64,000 nucleotides of DNA from Methanosarcina sp. KYL-1 (GCF_024372725.1 NZ_VOUA01000010.1:1-64000); one strand, 5' to 3'; counted from the first letter of the stretch, positions 17,307-27,673 are shown. The notes: a model not told the origin generated them from the letters alone. Numbers and translations: made by a program.

Positions 17307-17404
17307 AGGTAAGACTGAAGGTAAGACTGAAAGGCAGGAAAAGGCAAAAGAGTGAAACAGCTGAAAAGGACAAAAGAGGGAAAAGACTGAAAGGAAAAAA
17401 GGCT

Positions 17405-17688
17405 AAAATATAGTCAATACCCTCTTCTCCCATGACGTTTGCAATCTCATGAGGATCGCTGACCACGGCAACCGTCCCTTTTGCAACAGCCATCCGGGCA
17501 AAAACCGAAGGCACAGTCATGGAGCTTTCTATATGCACATGGGCGTCCACAAGCCCGGGCAGGATGTACTGCTCATGATCGTGTTCCTTTTCTTCGACAC
17601 GCAGGATCTTCCAGTCTTCAACGGTAATCTCGCCTTTGAACTGCCGCCTGGAAACGGCATCGAAAATAATCCCCGGGTACTTTTGCAT
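17405..17688 (-). pseudogene. ade: Adenine deaminase, N-terminal remnant
   Basis: About 95 residues match the start of adenine deaminase: the N-terminal beta segment, then LPGLVDAHVHIESSM with the metal-binding HVH, and KGTVAVVSDPHEIANVMG. Homology stops after GEEGIDYI at about 17405, where an A/G-rich repeat tract begins and the frame encodes only Phe/Leu/Ser-rich filler. A full enzyme has roughly 550 residues, so about 80 percent is lost. It is not expected to be active. Confidence 0.88.
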
Positions 17689-18020
17689 GGTGATTTATTT
17701 CGCCCCGACAATGTCTAAATTTTTTCCAAAAAACCAGTATTGGGAACCTGGAGAAAAAGAATAAAAAAAGGAAGATACAGGTTAATTGGTCGATTACCTT
17801 TCATCAAATGCAATAAAACAAATGCAAAAAACTATGAAATATACAGGCACTTTTTTTGTTGGCTACGAACATCGGTTTTGACCATGTAAAAGTAGCACGA
17901 AAAGATAAATAAAAGGTACACTGTTAAGTCTTCGGGGACGGCTACAATTACATGTTCGCCTGTAACTGGAAAATTTCTTATCCCCCTAAGACATAACAGT
18001 ACCAAAAAGGAAAAGATAAA
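17689..18020. other. Intergenic region before serC
   Basis: 332 bp without a convincing gene. It must hold the serC promoter, but I see no conserved operator. Confidence 0.4.
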
Positions 18021-19133
18021 ATGAAACCAACACGAGTTCCTAATAATCCCTGTTTTTCTTCCGGGCCTTGTGCCAAACATCCAGGTTATTCTGTTGAAGA
18101 GCTGAAGGATACACCTTTTGGCCGGTCACACCGGAGCAAACCTGGCAAGGAAAAATTAGCTGAAGCAATTAAAAGAACAAGAGATATGCTTGGACTTCCT
18201 GATGATTATCTCGTAGGTATTGTACCCGCTTCCGATACAGGCGCTTTTGAAATGTGCTTGTGGTCCATGCTGGGGTGCCGCGGGATTGATGTTCTGGTTT
18301 GGGAATCTTTCAGTAAAGAATGGGCAACCGACATCACTAAACAGTTAAAATTAAAAGATACCCGAGTTTTTGAGGCAGAATACGGGAAATTACCGGATTT
18401 AAAGCAGGTCGATTTCAAGAATGATGTCGTCTTTGTCTGGAATGGGACTACTAGCGGAGTCAGAGTGCCCAACGGCGACTGGATTCCTGATAACCGGGAA
18501 GGGCTCACACTTTGCGATGCCACCTCTGCTGTATTTGCTATGGATATACCCTACCATAAACTGGATGTCATTACATTCTCATGGCAGAAGGTTTTAGGTG
18601 GGGAAGGTGCACACGGGATGCTGATTTTATCTCCGCGGGCTGTTCAGCGCTTAGAAAGCTATACCCCTGCCTGGCCGTTGCCCAAGATTTTCCGACTGAC
18701 CAAAGGTGGTAAGCTGAATAAGGAGATTTTTGAAGGCTCTACTATTAACACCCCATCCATGCTTGCTAATGAAGATTGGCTGGCAACACTAAAGTGGGCA
18801 GAGTCTGTCGGAGGGCTTAAACAACTTATCCAGCGGACAAATGATAATCTGGCGGTCTTTGAGGCATTTGTTGCTAAAAACAACTGGATCCATTTCTTAG
18901 CGGAAACAAAAGAGATAAGGTCCGGTACCAGTGTCTGCTTTAAAGTTGATTTATCCGAAGAAAAGCTTAAAGAACTGATTAAAACGCTTGAGAAAGAAAA
19001 AGTTGCTTATGACATCGGTTCTTATCGTGATGCTCCTTCGGGCTTGCGCATCTGGTGCGGTGCAACCATCGAGAAAGAGGATTTAGAATGCCTCTGTGAA
19101 TGGATCGAATGGGCTTACGATTTGGTTAAATAA
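18021..19133 (+). CDS. serC: Phosphoserine aminotransferase, Methanosarcina type
   Basis: A 370-aa PLP-dependent class V aminotransferase that interconverts 3-phosphohydroxypyruvate and phosphoserine in serine synthesis. Markers are [16 protein letters not shown] at the start, [10 protein letters not shown], and the PLP lysine in [13 protein letters not shown]. The sequence and length fit the TIGR01365 group shared by Methanosarcina and some proteobacteria rather than the common SerC. AAAGGA stands 8 nt before the ATG. Base composition is more AT-rich than in the upstream genes. Together with the family's patchy distribution, this suggests lateral acquisition, an inference. Confidence 0.93.
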   Translation: MKPTRVPNNPCFSSGPCAKHPGYSVEELKDTPFGRSHRSKPGKEKLAEAIKRTRDMLGLPDDYLVGIVPASDTGAFEMCLWSMLGCRGIDVLVWESFSKEWATDITKQLKLKDTRVFEAEYGKLPDLKQVDFKNDVVFVWNGTTSGVRVPNGDWIPDNREGLTLCDATSAVFAMDIPYHKLDVITFSWQKVLGGEGAHGMLILSPRAVQRLESYTPAWPLPKIFRLTKGGKLNKEIFEGSTINTPSMLANEDWLATLKWAESVGGLKQLIQRTNDNLAVFEAFVAKNNWIHFLAETKEIRSGTSVCFKVDLSEEKLKELIKTLEKEKVAYDIGSYRDAPSGLRIWCGATIEKEDLECLCEWIEWAYDLVK

Positions 19134-19561
19134 TTAAATCCTTTTTGTTGTCAGCAAAGAAGGGTTCGCGAGAGATCGTTAATATCTTTTTTGCTGATAG
19201 CAAAAGGATGTTTTATCCCAGAAGAATTTAACTCTTAAAATATATAACAGACTATTTGTAATAATATTTAGGTTTTCTTGTAAAACTTGTATTCTCGTAA
19301 CTTCAAAATCCGAACGTTTCTACATATAACACATAAGAAATACGAATGTTCCTAACAACTATTAATAATTTATTTCAAAGTCTCTATGAGAGAAAAAACC
19401 ACATCAATAGATTGATTTATGATACTCTTATAGGCACTTATTTAGTCTTATTATTATAAGTGTTATGTATATAATTTTGATACGTCTGAAAATGAGTTTC
19501 CTTATTATTATGCAATTAGTTGTATAATATAGAAAATCGGTATCAGTAATGCATTTATAGT
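19134..19561. other. AT-rich intergenic region
   Basis: No gene seen. Very AT-rich, and it marks the left side of the mobile zone at 19.5-21.5 kb. Confidence 0.5.
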
Positions 19562-19689
19562 GAGCTGATCCCAAAACTCAAAGTTACTTCATTGAATTTC
19601 GATTTTAAAATAATAAATGGGCAACTGATCACGAAAGTAGTTATGAATCATTAGTGTAGGGAAACAAAAGTGGGTTTTGGGATAGGCTC
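19562..19689. mobile_element. MITE-like element with IS5-type ends
   Basis: Left end GAGCTGATCCCAAAA and right end TTTTGGGATAGGCTC form 15-bp inverted repeats with two mismatches, 128 bp apart, with no coding capacity inside. The same end sequence occurs at 20637-20651 and 20661-20675 next to an IS transposase fragment, so this is probably a non-autonomous derivative of that IS. Confidence 0.7.
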
Positions 19690-19711
19690 ATATAATAATT
19701 GAGTTGAAAAA

Positions 19712-20518
19712 ATGGGATACGATTCAACATTGTTTTGTGGAACTTATGAATATTATGCAAAATATAGGCCAAATGTTCCAGAAGAGGTAGTTCAAATAAT
19801 TATTGAACAGTTTGATATTAAACCAGTGGATAGAGTTTTGGATATCGGATGTGGCACTTGCCAAATGGCAATTGCTATGAATGGTAAATGCAATGAAATG
19901 GTTTGTTTAGATTCAGACCTAGAGATGTTAAAGCAAGCCAAAAGAGAACTAGAAAGAATGAATTTAAAGCAAAAGATTGTTTTAGTAAATTGTTATGCTG
20001 AAGATTTAATAAAGAGAAAAAATGAATTCGAAATTTTTAAACTCGTAACTATTTGTAGAGCTTTTCATTGGATGGATCAAAATAAAGTGCTAACAGATCT
20101 TGATAGCCTTATTAGCGAGGATGGTGGAATAGCTATTATTAGTGATGGAAGTTTTTGGACTGGCGAAGAAGAATGGCAAAATGCAGTTAAAAAGGTTGTT
20201 CAAAAATATTTGGGCAAGGAACGTCGTGCTGGGAAAGGAACCTTCAAAGAATCACCTGAACCGTGGGAGAATATAATTAGCCGTTCAGCTTTTAGTGTTG
20301 TTGAATCAAAAGAAGTCGAAATTGTTCGAACCTGGACTGTTGAGAGTATCATAGGGTGGTTGTTTTCTAGTTCCTTTGCCTCACCTAAATATTTTGGCAA
20401 TAAGATTGAAAAATTTAAAAAAGACATTAATGAAACTCTTTTGCTTATTAATCCAGACGGAGTTTTTAATGAACATGATCATTTTAATCTCATTTTAGCA
20501 TCAAGGCCAAGGAAATAA
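19712..20518 (+). CDS. Class I SAM-dependent methyltransferase
   Basis: 268 aa of the Methyltransf_11/25 kind. Motif I is VLDIGCGTCQMA, the acidic residue is in VCLDSDLEML, and the region of motif II/III is VTICRAFHWMD. Methylates an unknown small molecule. The coding region is strongly AT-rich compared with the genes at 5-17 kb, and it is bracketed by IS ends at 19562-19689 and 20637-20675. It therefore looks like mobile-element cargo or a recent import. No clear ribosome binding site precedes the ATG. Confidence 0.85.
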   Translation: MGYDSTLFCGTYEYYAKYRPNVPEEVVQIIIEQFDIKPVDRVLDIGCGTCQMAIAMNGKCNEMVCLDSDLEMLKQAKRELERMNLKQKIVLVNCYAEDLIKRKNEFEIFKLVTICRAFHWMDQNKVLTDLDSLISEDGGIAIISDGSFWTGEEEWQNAVKKVVQKYLGKERRAGKGTFKESPEPWENIISRSAFSVVESKEVEIVRTWTVESIIGWLFSSSFASPKYFGNKIEKFKKDINETLLLINPDGVFNEHDHFNLILASRPRK

Positions 20519-20636
20519 TATAGAAAGTTTACATTACCATAAATTGGGTTCCGTTGTAAGAAAATTATGAAAGGGATTTGCTGAAATAGAGGATAGCAGC
20601 TTATCGCTTTTGAAAAAGGAATCTCAATTTAATACT

Positions 20637-20783
20637 GAGCCTATCCAAAAACTTCATGTAGAGCCTATCCCAAAAGTAATATCATGCTGAAATTATAAAT
20701 TTATTTTTATGTCATTCCATGAAATCGATGACGCTCTATGGAAATCCATAGAACCTCTTCCTCCACAGAAATCACGTACTTAG
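20637..20783 (+). mobile_element. Truncated IS5-like element (ends plus transposase start)
   Basis: Two copies of the end GAGCCTATCC(C)AAAA lie at 20637 and 20661. After the second comes an ATG at 20709 and 24 codons, MSFHEIDDALWKSIEPLPPQ..., the typical N-terminus of Methanosarcina IS5-like (DUF4096) transposases. A TAG at 20781 follows, and after it the frame no longer resembles a transposase, so the element is cut off here. Confidence 0.75.
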
Positions 20784-20859
20784 CTACAGGAAACTCTCAA
20801 TTCTCATCCTGTTTCTTCACACTTTAACTCCAAAAGCTTTTTCTTTTTATTTCAGCCGA

Positions 20860-21462
20860 ATACCCCGCAGCTTGCTGCGGGGATGGACACTTCCCCGAGA
20901 ACCGTTGTTACGAACTGATTTATATTTTTGGCTACCTTTGTAACGTAAATGGAACTTAGGCATGCAAACCATTGTGTCTATAAAATAAGGTACCACATGG
21001 TTTTTTGTATGAAGTACCGTAAAAAACTTCTTTTGGATAAAGATGTCATCGACTATTTGAAAAAAATATGCTTTGAAATCGGTCAAAGGTACTATTTTGA
21101 ATTTGATGCAATTGGTACTGATGGTGATCATGTACATCTTTTTGTTGGGGCTGAGCCAAAGTATTCTCCTTCAAGAGTGATGCAGATTATAAAAAGTATT
21201 ACAGAAAGACAAATCTTTAAGGAATATCCTGAGATTAAAAAACAACTTTGGGGTGGTGAACTGTGGAGTGATGGAGGTTACACTGGAACGGTGGGGGATG
21301 GAACAACTTCTGACGTCATAAAAAGTTATGTTGAAAATCAGGGAAACCAAGAAGAAAAAGAAGCATATCAGCAAATGAAATTACTTGATTTTGAATAATT
21401 CACTTATACCGAGAGCGCTGGCGCGAACATACCCCGTTGCTTGCAGCGGGGTGCGCCAGCGC
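20860..21462 (+). mobile_element. IS200/IS605-family element with tnpA only
   Basis: The left subterminal hairpin CCCCGCAGC/GCTGCGGGG is at 20863-20882. The right one is at 21431-21452, nested inside GCTGGCGC/GCGCCAGC (21417-21460). Between them is a single tnpA and no tnpB. Exact ends cannot be set because this family has no inverted repeats and makes no target duplication. It sits directly upstream of the 5-oxoprolinase gene. Confidence 0.85.
20949..21398 (+). CDS. tnpA: IS200/IS605 Y1 transposase TnpA
   Basis: 149 aa, the normal size of a Y1 HUH transposase. The HUH motif is DHVHLFV at about residue 60, and the catalytic Tyr lies in the C-terminal helix ([12 protein letters not shown]). 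It would cut and join single-stranded DNA at the hairpin ends of this element. All key residues appear intact, so it may still be active. Confidence 0.92.
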   Translation: MELRHANHCVYKIRYHMVFCMKYRKKLLLDKDVIDYLKKICFEIGQRYYFEFDAIGTDGDHVHLFVGAEPKYSPSRVMQIIKSITERQIFKEYPEIKKQLWGGELWSDGGYTGTVGDGTTSDVIKSYVENQGNQEEKEAYQQMKLLDFE

Positions 21463-21600
21463 AACTTTGATTCTAATCTTCCCATAAAGACACAATTTTC
21501 TCGTAATCTCTTTGAAATAAGTTATGCATTCAATGCAAACCGAGCTACACTCAAGATTTTCCGATTAATAATTAATACCACCTCTACAATTATTCCCTAC

Positions 21601-24600
21601 ATGTCCCCCAAAACCCGATGGCAGTTCTGGATCGACCGCGGCGGAACGTTTACTGATATCGTAGCCCGCTCCCCTGATGGAAACCTGATTACCCACAAGC
21701 TCCTTTCGGATGACCCTTCACACTATAAGGATGCAGCCATGCACGGGATCCGACAGGTCCTTGGGCTGCCGAAAGATGCACCCCTGCCCACGGAGCAAAT
21801 AGAAGCAATAAAGATGGGCACAACCGTAGGCACAAATGCTCTCCTTGAGAGAAAGGGAGAGCGCACTGTTCTTCTTATCACCCGGGGATTCGGAGATGCC
21901 CTCTGGATAGGGTACCAGAACCGCCCGGATATTTTTGCCCAGAAGATCGAACTTCCTGACCAGCTTTACGAAAAGGTGATTGAGGTTTCCGGGCGCTGCG
22001 GAGCAGACGGAAAAGAACTCGTACCCCTTGACCTCGAAGCTGCGAAAAGGGAGCTTGAGGATGCTTTTAATACAGGCATACGCTCGGCGGCAATTGTCCT
22101 TATGCACGCTTACCGCCACCCGGACCACGAGCTTGAGCTGGGAAAACTTGCACGGAAGATAGGATTTACCCAGGTCTCTCTATCACACCAGGCAAGCCCG
22201 CTCATAAAACTTGTCAGCCGTGGGGAAACTGCGGTTGTGGATGCTTACCTTTCACCCGTGCTCCGCAGGTACGTTGATATGGTCCAGCAGACCCTGGAAG
22301 ACGGGGAAAGTGAAGTACATGGAGCCATAGAAGAAACAAAACCAAAAACAAAGCTCATGTTTATGCAGTCCAGCGGCGGGCTTATCGATGCCGTGGCTTT
22401 CCAGGGCAAGGACTGCATCCTTTCCGGGCCTGCGGGGGGAATTGTGGGAGCAGTTGCAACCTCTGCAATGGCCGGGGCCGAAAAGATCATCAGTTTCGAT
22501 ATGGGTGGGACGTCTACGGACGTTGCCCAGTACAGCGGGGAGTACGAGCGCAGTTTCGAGACCGAGGTTGCAGGGGTCCGCCTGCGCTCTCCCATGATGC
22601 GGATCCACACGGTTGCAGCCGGAGGCGGCTCGATTTTGCATTACGAAGGAGGCAGGTTCAGGGTAGGGCCCGACTCCGCAGGTTCCGAGCCCGGGCCTGC
22701 GTGCTACAGGAAGGGAGGGCCCCTTACGGTTACCGACTGCAACCTGATGCTCGGGAAACTGCAGCCCGAATTTTTCCCGAGCCTCTTCGGGCCCGACGCA
22801 GACCAGCCCCTTGATGCGGAAGTTGTAAGACGGAAATTTGCCGAACTTGCAGACCAGGTCTCTGCTGAATCTGCCGGAAGCGGTTCTACCGGTGCCGGTC
22901 AGGCCGAGGATACTACTTCAGTTTCTGCATCCGTTTCTGCATCCGTTTCCGTCCAGACGCCGGAACAGGTAGCCGAAGGTTTCCTTTCCGTGGCTGTGGA
23001 AAACATGGCAAATGCCATCAAGAAAATCTCGGTCCAGCGGGGGTACAATGTAAAAGAATACACCCTCTGCTGCTTCGGGGGAGCGGGAGCCCAGCACGTT
23101 TGCAGGATTTCCGACGCCCTGGGGATCAAAAGGATCTTCATTCACCCCTTTGCAGGCGTCCTCTCCGCATACGGGATGGGGCTTGCCGACCAGCGGCTGA
23201 TAAAAGAACAGTACATCGGGGCTGATCTCTCGGAAGGGCTGGTCGAAGAGCTAAAACCTGCCTTTTCCGGGCTTGAACGGGAAGGGCGCCTGGAAATGCT
23301 GGGACAGGGCGTGCCTGAAGGGGGCATTTCCGTGCTTCATAAGGTTCACATGCGCTATTCAGGGTCGGATACGCAGCTTGTTGTGGATTTTGGGGATTTC
23401 GATGCCCTCAGGCGCGGGTTTGAGGAAGCCCACAAGAAAAGGTTCGGCTTCATAATGGAAGACAGGGCGCTTGTGGCCGAAGCGCTTTCCGTGGAGGTCG
23501 TTGGGGTTACGGAAAGGGTCCTCGACCCGGTGCTGGAGATCGAGGAGGGCCGGGTTTATGTCCCTGCTGCTTCCGTGGATATGTACAGCTACGGGGAATT
23601 CCACAGGACCCCGGTTTTCCGGCGGGAAGGGCTTTTCCCCGGAGCCTGCATTGAGGGGCCTGCAGTCCTGATAGAGAAAAACACGACCATAATCATCGAG
23701 CCGGGCTGGCAGGGGGAGGTTACTGACAGGGACCACCTGCTCCTGACCCGCAGGGTCCCGCTTCCTGCCCGCACTGCCGTCGGGACCGAAGTTGACCCGG
23801 TTATGCTTGAGATCTTCAACAACCGCTTCATGTCAGTGGCCGAGCAGATGGGCTACACCCTGCAGAACACCGCCCACTCGGTGAACATAAAGGAGCGCCT
23901 GGACTTTTCCTGTGCAATCTTTGACAGGCACGGAAACCTGATCGCAAACGCCCCTCACATCCCGGTGCACCTCGGCTCCATGGGAGAGTGCGTAAAATCT
24001 CTCATAAAATCGCAGTTTGAGGACATGCGGACCGGGGACGTGTACCTGATCAACTCCCCGTACCACGGGGGGACCCATCTCCCTGACATCACGGTCGTCA
24101 CCCCGATGTTCGGAAGAGGCGAAAACTTCGGCGAGGTTCTTTTTTATGTCGCTTCGAGGGGCCATCATGCCGATGTCGGCGGAATCACCCCGGGTTCGAT
24201 GCCTCCGGAAAGCAGGAACATTGAAGAGGAAGGGGTCCTGAGCGAGGGCATGAAAATAGTTGACGGGGGCCGTTTCTGTGAAGAAAAGCTCAGGGACTGG
24301 CTTGGGTCGGGCCAGCACCCTGCCCGGAACCCGGACCAGAACGTGGCAGACCTCCGGGCCCAGGTTGCAGCTAATGAAAAAGGGCTTCAGGAACTGTACA
24401 GGATGGTTGAGGAGTTCTCCCTTGAGACAGTCGAAGCCTACATGGGCCACGTGCAGGACAACGCCGAAGAAGCCGTCCGGAGGGTCATCGACAGACTTGA
24501 CGACGGGAAGTTCACCTACAGCCTCGATGACGGGAACTCTATCAAAGTAAAGGTTACGATCGACCGCAAGGCCCGGAGTGCCATGATCGATTTTGCCGGC

Positions 24601-25332
24601 ACTTCCCCGCAGCTTTCGAACAATTTCAACGCCCCTGCCGCAGTCTGCATGGCAGCGGTCCTCTATACTTTCAGGACGCTCGTGAAAAGCGACATTCCCC
24701 TGAATGCCGGCTGTTTAAGGCCGCTTGAGATTATCATCCCCGAAGGCTCCATGCTCTCCCCGGAGCCTCCGGCAGCCGTTGTAGCAGGCAACGTCGAGAC
24801 TTCCCAGTACATAGTCGACGCCCTTTTCGGAGCCCTCGGGACCATGGCAGCCTCCCAGGGCACCATGAACAACTTTACGTTCGGAAACCATGCCCTCCAG
24901 TACTACGAAACCATCTGCGGAGGCGCGGGGGCAGGCCCGGATTTCCCGGGTACGGACGCCGTCCACACCCACATGACCAACTCCCGCATCACCGATCCCG
25001 AGGTCCTGGAAACCAGGTTCCCGGTGCTTGTCGAGGAGTTCTCCATCCGGCAGGGCAGCGGTGGGGACGGGAAGTTCAGGGGAGGAAACGGGGTGGTCCG
25101 GAAACTCAGGTTCCTGATAGGGATGAACGCTGCAATCCTCTCAAGTCACAGGAAACTCCCGCCTTTCGGCCTGAAAGGAGGCGATCCCGGCAAGTGCGGA
25201 AAGAACGTGCTTATCCGCAGGGGCGACAGGGTTATCGAACTTGAAGGACAGGCCGAAGTTGAAGTGGAAAAAGGAGATGTTTTTGTGATCGAGACTCCCG
25301 GAGGCGGGGGATACGGAAAAGTGGGGGAGTAA
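21601..25332 (+). CDS. ATP-dependent 5-oxoprolinase (fused HyuA-HyuB)
   Basis: A 1243-aa hydantoinase/oxoprolinase. The N-terminal HyuA part starts [18 protein letters not shown] and holds [16 protein letters not shown], the phosphate-binding [11 protein letters not shown] and GPAGGIVG. The HyuB part starts near [11 protein letters not shown] and holds [13 protein letters not shown] and RGHHADVGG. The length and fused order match bacterial and eukaryotic 5-oxoprolinase, which opens 5-oxoproline to glutamate with ATP; other substrates are possible. A low-complexity Ser/Thr/Ala/Val insert (about residues 420-455) is unusual. I start at ATG 21601, where homology begins; the frame is open further left only because it runs through the IS200/IS605 end. 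No ribosome binding site is evident, and the IS may have replaced the native promoter. Confidence 0.92.
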   Translation: MSPKTRWQFWIDRGGTFTDIVARSPDGNLITHKLLSDDPSHYKDAAMHGIRQVLGLPKDAPLPTEQIEAIKMGTTVGTNALLERKGERTVLLITRGFGDALWIGYQNRPDIFAQKIELPDQLYEKVIEVSGRCGADGKELVPLDLEAAKRELEDAFNTGIRSAAIVLMHAYRHPDHELELGKLARKIGFTQVSLSHQASPLIKLVSRGETAVVDAYLSPVLRRYVDMVQQTLEDGESEVHGAIEETKPKTKLMFMQSSGGLIDAVAFQGKDCILSGPAGGIVGAVATSAMAGAEKIISFDMGGTSTDVAQYSGEYERSFETEVAGVRLRSPMMRIHTVAAGGGSILHYEGGRFRVGPDSAGSEPGPACYRKGGPLTVTDCNLMLGKLQPEFFPSLFGPDADQPLDAEVVRRKFAELADQVSAESAGSGSTGAGQAEDTTSVSASVSASVSVQTPEQVAEGFLSVAVENMANAIKKISVQRGYNVKEYTLCCFGGAGAQHVCRISDALGIKRIFIHPFAGVLSAYGMGLADQRLIKEQYIGADLSEGLVEELKPAFSGLEREGRLEMLGQGVPEGGISVLHKVHMRYSGSDTQLVVDFGDFDALRRGFEEAHKKRFGFIMEDRALVAEALSVEVVGVTERVLDPVLEIEEGRVYVPAASVDMYSYGEFHRTPVFRREGLFPGACIEGPAVLIEKNTTIIIEPGWQGEVTDRDHLLLTRRVPLPARTAVGTEVDPVMLEIFNNRFMSVAEQMGYTLQNTAHSVNIKERLDFSCAIFDRHGNLIANAPHIPVHLGSMGECVKSLIKSQFEDMRTGDVYLINSPYHGGTHLPDITVVTPMFGRGENFGEVLFYVASRGHHADVGGITPGSMPPESRNIEEEGVLSEGMKIVDGGRFCEEKLRDWLGSGQHPARNPDQNVADLRAQVAANEKGLQELYRMVEEFSLETVEAYMGHVQDNAEEAVRRVIDRLDDGKFTYSLDDGNSIKVKVTIDRKARSAMIDFAGTSPQLSNNFNAPAAVCMAAVLYTFRTLVKSDIPLNAGCLRPLEIIIPEGSMLSPEPPAAVVAGNVETSQYIVDALFGALGTMAASQGTMNNFTFGNHALQYYETICGGAGAGPDFPGTDAVHTHMTNSRITDPEVLETRFPVLVEEFSIRQGSGGDGKFRGGNGVVRKLRFLIGMNAAILSSHRKLPPFGLKGGDPGKCGKNVLIRRGDRVIELEGQAEVEVEKGDVFVIETPGGGGYGKVGE

Positions 25333-25420
25333 AGGCGCAAGGAGCAGGGCGCGAAATTGGCCCGAAACTCCCCTCTTTTGAAACTCCCTTCTTTTTTTCA
25401 AAATCAAAGGTCCCTGTTGT

Positions 25421-25846
25421 TTACCTGCCCGGGGTGTGGGAGCCTTCGGAGGGGGAATACTTGATAGCCATCACCCTTATCAACCCGAGTACAAGCAGCA
25501 GGAATGACAGGCATAATATGAATTCGTAGCCGAACTCCTGGGCGTAAATCCCTACTGTAATTTCACGCAGGAGCACTAAAATCGCGGCATCGGTTACATA
25601 TGTAAGTTTTATTCGTTCATGTTCATGGAAGTCTACAAAAGTTTTGAAAAGGTCAATTACAATAAAAATTGAGAGGACACTGCTTACTATACGCTTGAAC
25701 CCGTTCTCAAGGGAATCATCGATTATAAAACGCAGATCCAGCACGATTTTAACCATCCCAAGGATTAGCGCTATCACCAGCACATAAAGGATGAAGGTTG
25801 TTGCTAAATATGTGATTTTCTTAAATATCCGCGTGTTGTCTATCAT
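25421..25846 (-). CDS. PsiE-like membrane protein
   Basis: 141 aa from the ATG at 25846, preceded by AGGACGAG. Four hydrophobic helices (LATTFILYVLVIALILGMV, IVSSVLSIFIVIDLFKTF, TDAAILVLLREITVGIYA, FILCLSFLLLVLGLIRVMAI) separate a short loop FHEHERIKLTYVTD. This is the layout of phosphate-starvation-inducible PsiE proteins. Function of the family is not established. A TTG 17 codons upstream is a weaker start because its Shine-Dalgarno spacing is wrong. Confidence 0.8.
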   Translation of the reverse strand: MIDNTRIFKKITYLATTFILYVLVIALILGMVKIVLDLRFIIDDSLENGFKRIVSSVLSIFIVIDLFKTFVDFHEHERIKLTYVTDAAILVLLREITVGIYAQEFGYEFILCLSFLLLVLGLIRVMAIKYSPSEGSHTPGR

Positions 25847-26010
25847 TTTTTTACTCGTCCTGATAAATACCAGTAAAATTGAGCGAACAATCCACAATCA
25901 CCTAAATATAATTTTCCGTTATATTGATCATTACCCCCGAAATATATAGAACAGACTCTGGAATAACATCAGTGAATTTTTTATATTAAACTCCTACAAT
26001 TTATTAGATC

Positions 26011-26127
26011 TAGGACTTACGCAGTTGAATTGAAAACCACGAGCGGAAAAGACTTAACTGTATAAACCCAAATAATGTTGACGAGTCCTCATGTGCCTGA
26101 TTTTACATTTCAAGTGCGTAAGTCCTA
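26011..26127. mobile_element. 117-bp MITE with perfect inverted ends and target duplication
   Basis: Perfect 13-bp inverted repeats TAGGACTTACGCA / TGCGTAAGTCCTA, with no coding capacity inside. It is flanked by a perfect 5-bp direct repeat AGATC at 26006-26010 and 26128-26132, the expected footprint of a transposition. The mobilising IS is not in the window. Confidence 0.9.
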
Positions 26128-26165
26128 AGATCCTAAAAGTGAGAGATATTTATGCCAGGAAAAAT

Positions 26166-26285
26166 GGAATGACAGAAAAACGGGATGAAAAGAAAAACGG
26201 GATGAAAAGAAAAACGGGATGAAAAGAAAAACGGGATGAAAAGAAAAACGGGATGAAAAGAAAAACGGGATGAAAAGAAAAATGA
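26166..26285. repeat. 17-bp tandem repeat
   Basis: GGGATGAAAAGAAAAAC is repeated about seven times. A minus-strand frame (26133-26333) runs through it and overlaps the stop of the next gene as ATGA; see findings. Confidence 0.92.
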
Positions 26286-26329
26286 GAAAAAAATTAGAAA
26301 ATAAAAGTTTTTTCCGGAAACAGGTGTCT

Positions 26330-26842
26330 TCATTTCACAATGTGAAATGTGTATTCAAAATCGCCTCCCGGCTTTCCATCCTTATCCCCGTCAAGGAAAA
26401 CGCCTTCAGAATCCGTAATAGCTCCCATCCCGGTATCTGTCCCTATAAGGGTAATTTTAATTGTGGCTCCTTCGTGGTTCATGGGATACGGCTTATTCGG
26501 GCGAAACATAAGCATTCTGGAGCCGGTATCCAGAAGGCCTTTTACGGGTGTTTCGGATGCGGAACTCGTGACTATTACCGTATTGTTCGTGATGGTCGAA
26601 CTATCCATTTCCTTATCGAATTCGATCCAGATAGGTGAGTCTGCCTGGTATTCAAAAGTCTGCCTGTCGGGATAAACGGATTTTACTCTGGCAAGAACTG
26701 GTCTAATTTTAAAGGGCCCCGGAAGGGACATATGTGGCAGATAAACACATTTGTTATGGAAGTATTTTTTAAAGGTATATAGAATTGTGATCCCGGCAAG
26801 TGCCCCCATAGCCAGTTTCCACCATTTCTTTATATAATACAC
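26330..26842 (-). CDS. Membrane-anchored SbsA-Ig-like protein, cassette A
   Basis: 170 aa from a GTG at 26842, placed 6 nt after AGGGGG. A short basic start (IKKWWK) and a transmembrane helix (LAMGALAGITILYTF) are followed by one SbsA/Big_5-type Ig-like domain: VKSVYPDRQTF, PIWIEFDKEMDSSTITNNTV, MLMFRPNKPYP, GDKDGKPGGDFEYTFHIVK. It is clearly a paralogue of the 27674-28243 protein and lies 16 bp after the stop of a 38-aa membrane protein (26859-26975). Location is the cell surface; the role is unknown. Confidence 0.8.
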   Translation of the reverse strand: MYYIKKWWKLAMGALAGITILYTFKKYFHNKCVYLPHMSLPGPFKIRPVLARVKSVYPDRQTFEYQADSPIWIEFDKEMDSSTITNNTVIVTSSASETPVKGLLDTGSRMLMFRPNKPYPMNHEGATIKITLIGTDTGMGAITDSEGVFLDGDKDGKPGGDFEYTFHIVK

Positions 26843-26858
26843 CCCTATCCCCCTGGTT

Positions 26859-26975
26859 TTATTCCACTTTGATCTTGAACCCACTTTTCTGTGTACACCT
26901 GGAAATGAAATATAATGCTGTGGCTCCGGCAGTTGCAAGCAGCAAAAGAGTAATGCATTTCTTCATGTATGACAA
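26859..26975 (-). CDS. 38-aa single-helix membrane protein, cassette A
   Basis: TTG at 26975, 4 nt after GGGGAGGGGT; an in-frame ATG at 26966 is an alternative. Sequence features: MKKC, the helix ITLLLLATAGATALYFI, then a tail ending FKIKVE. A relative of the 39-aa protein at 28459-28578, which ends SKIKVEE. Both directly precede a glycine-zipper and/or Ig-like gene, so they are a conserved pair rather than chance frames. Function unknown. Confidence 0.6.
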   Translation of the reverse strand: MSYMKKCITLLLLATAGATALYFISRCTQKSGFKIKVE

Positions 26976-27094
26976 TTTTACCCCTCCCCTTAATTTTTCC
27001 TAACATGAAGCTTCATGTTCAGGATTATTACCTGTCAAATTATTGCCTGTCAGGATATACAACTGGATTCCAATTTTGTGATATTCCCCGTATC

Positions 27095-27150
27095 TATCCT
27101 ATATCTCACATATTATATAACGACAACTATATAAAATATCTAATAAATTA
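27095..27150 (-). promoter_or_regulatory. Predicted promoter of cassette A
   Basis: On the minus strand: ATTTTATATAGTTGTC followed by ATTATATAATATGTG-like sequence (on the plus strand CACATATTATATAACGAC). The same arrangement stands upstream of cassette B at 28735-28780, which supports both as real promoters. The rest of 26976-27391 holds no gene. Confidence 0.5.
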
Positions 27151-27391
27151 ATCGGACAGTTGACTTCAAGCACCGGACCTGAAACAGGACAAAAAGAACA
27201 GGTGGTTCGAAAAGAGGGGGATCGAAAAGAGCAGAAGAGGGGCGCAGAGATAGAGGGTTTGGCCGGGGAATTTAGCTAAGAGAATTTGCTGATGGATTTA
27301 GCTCACGTTTATTAACCCAGGGGCCAGGCTTTTAAGGGCTGAAAAAGGGTATACGATATAGGTAGGCTGGAAGAATTTTTAAGGAGGTATA

Positions 27392-27460
27392 GGGCATCCG
27401 ATTTGGGGGGTGGTTGGGGAGTGGGGGGATAATATACTTGAAAAGAGTTTTCAGATGCCC
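27392..27460 (-). ncRNA. Promoter-hairpin leader element, copy 1
   Basis: Minus-strand element. A TATA box (27484-27495 region) lies 28 bp before GGGCATCTGA (starting at 27460), which pairs with the second arm at 27392-27401 (one mismatch). The loop is C-rich; on the plus strand it is a set of G runs (GGGGGG, GGGG, GGGGGG). The second arm contains ATG of a 21-codon frame MPYTSLKILPAYLYR... (27332-27397). An AGTA/TACT palindrome (27521-27541) lies upstream of the TATA box. The next minus-strand gene is cassette A, 417 bp on. RNA or peptide function is not known. Confidence 0.55.
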
Positions 27461-27673
27461 TTACATTATAATAATACTTATGAGTATATAATAATATGGT
27501 GAAAATGCGATTTTGAAGAACAGTATGGAAGTACTGTGATTTAAGGCCCAGAAATGGCAGTAGCCATATTTCTTTATTTGAAAAAAGTGTATCCAGGATC
27601 AAGACCAGTAGTTCAAAAAAAGGAATGAAAGAGGTAAAGGAATAAAAGAGGTTTTTTCCGGAGGCAGGAATAT

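Noticed and set aside
20781-20783. TAG in the IS transposase fragment as another pyrrolysine codon
   Set aside because: After the TAG the frame no longer resembles a transposase, so this is truncation and not read-through.
22252-22641. Several long minus-strand frames inside the 5-oxoprolinase gene
   Set aside because: They are antisense shadows of a long GC-rich gene with clear homology on the plus strand.
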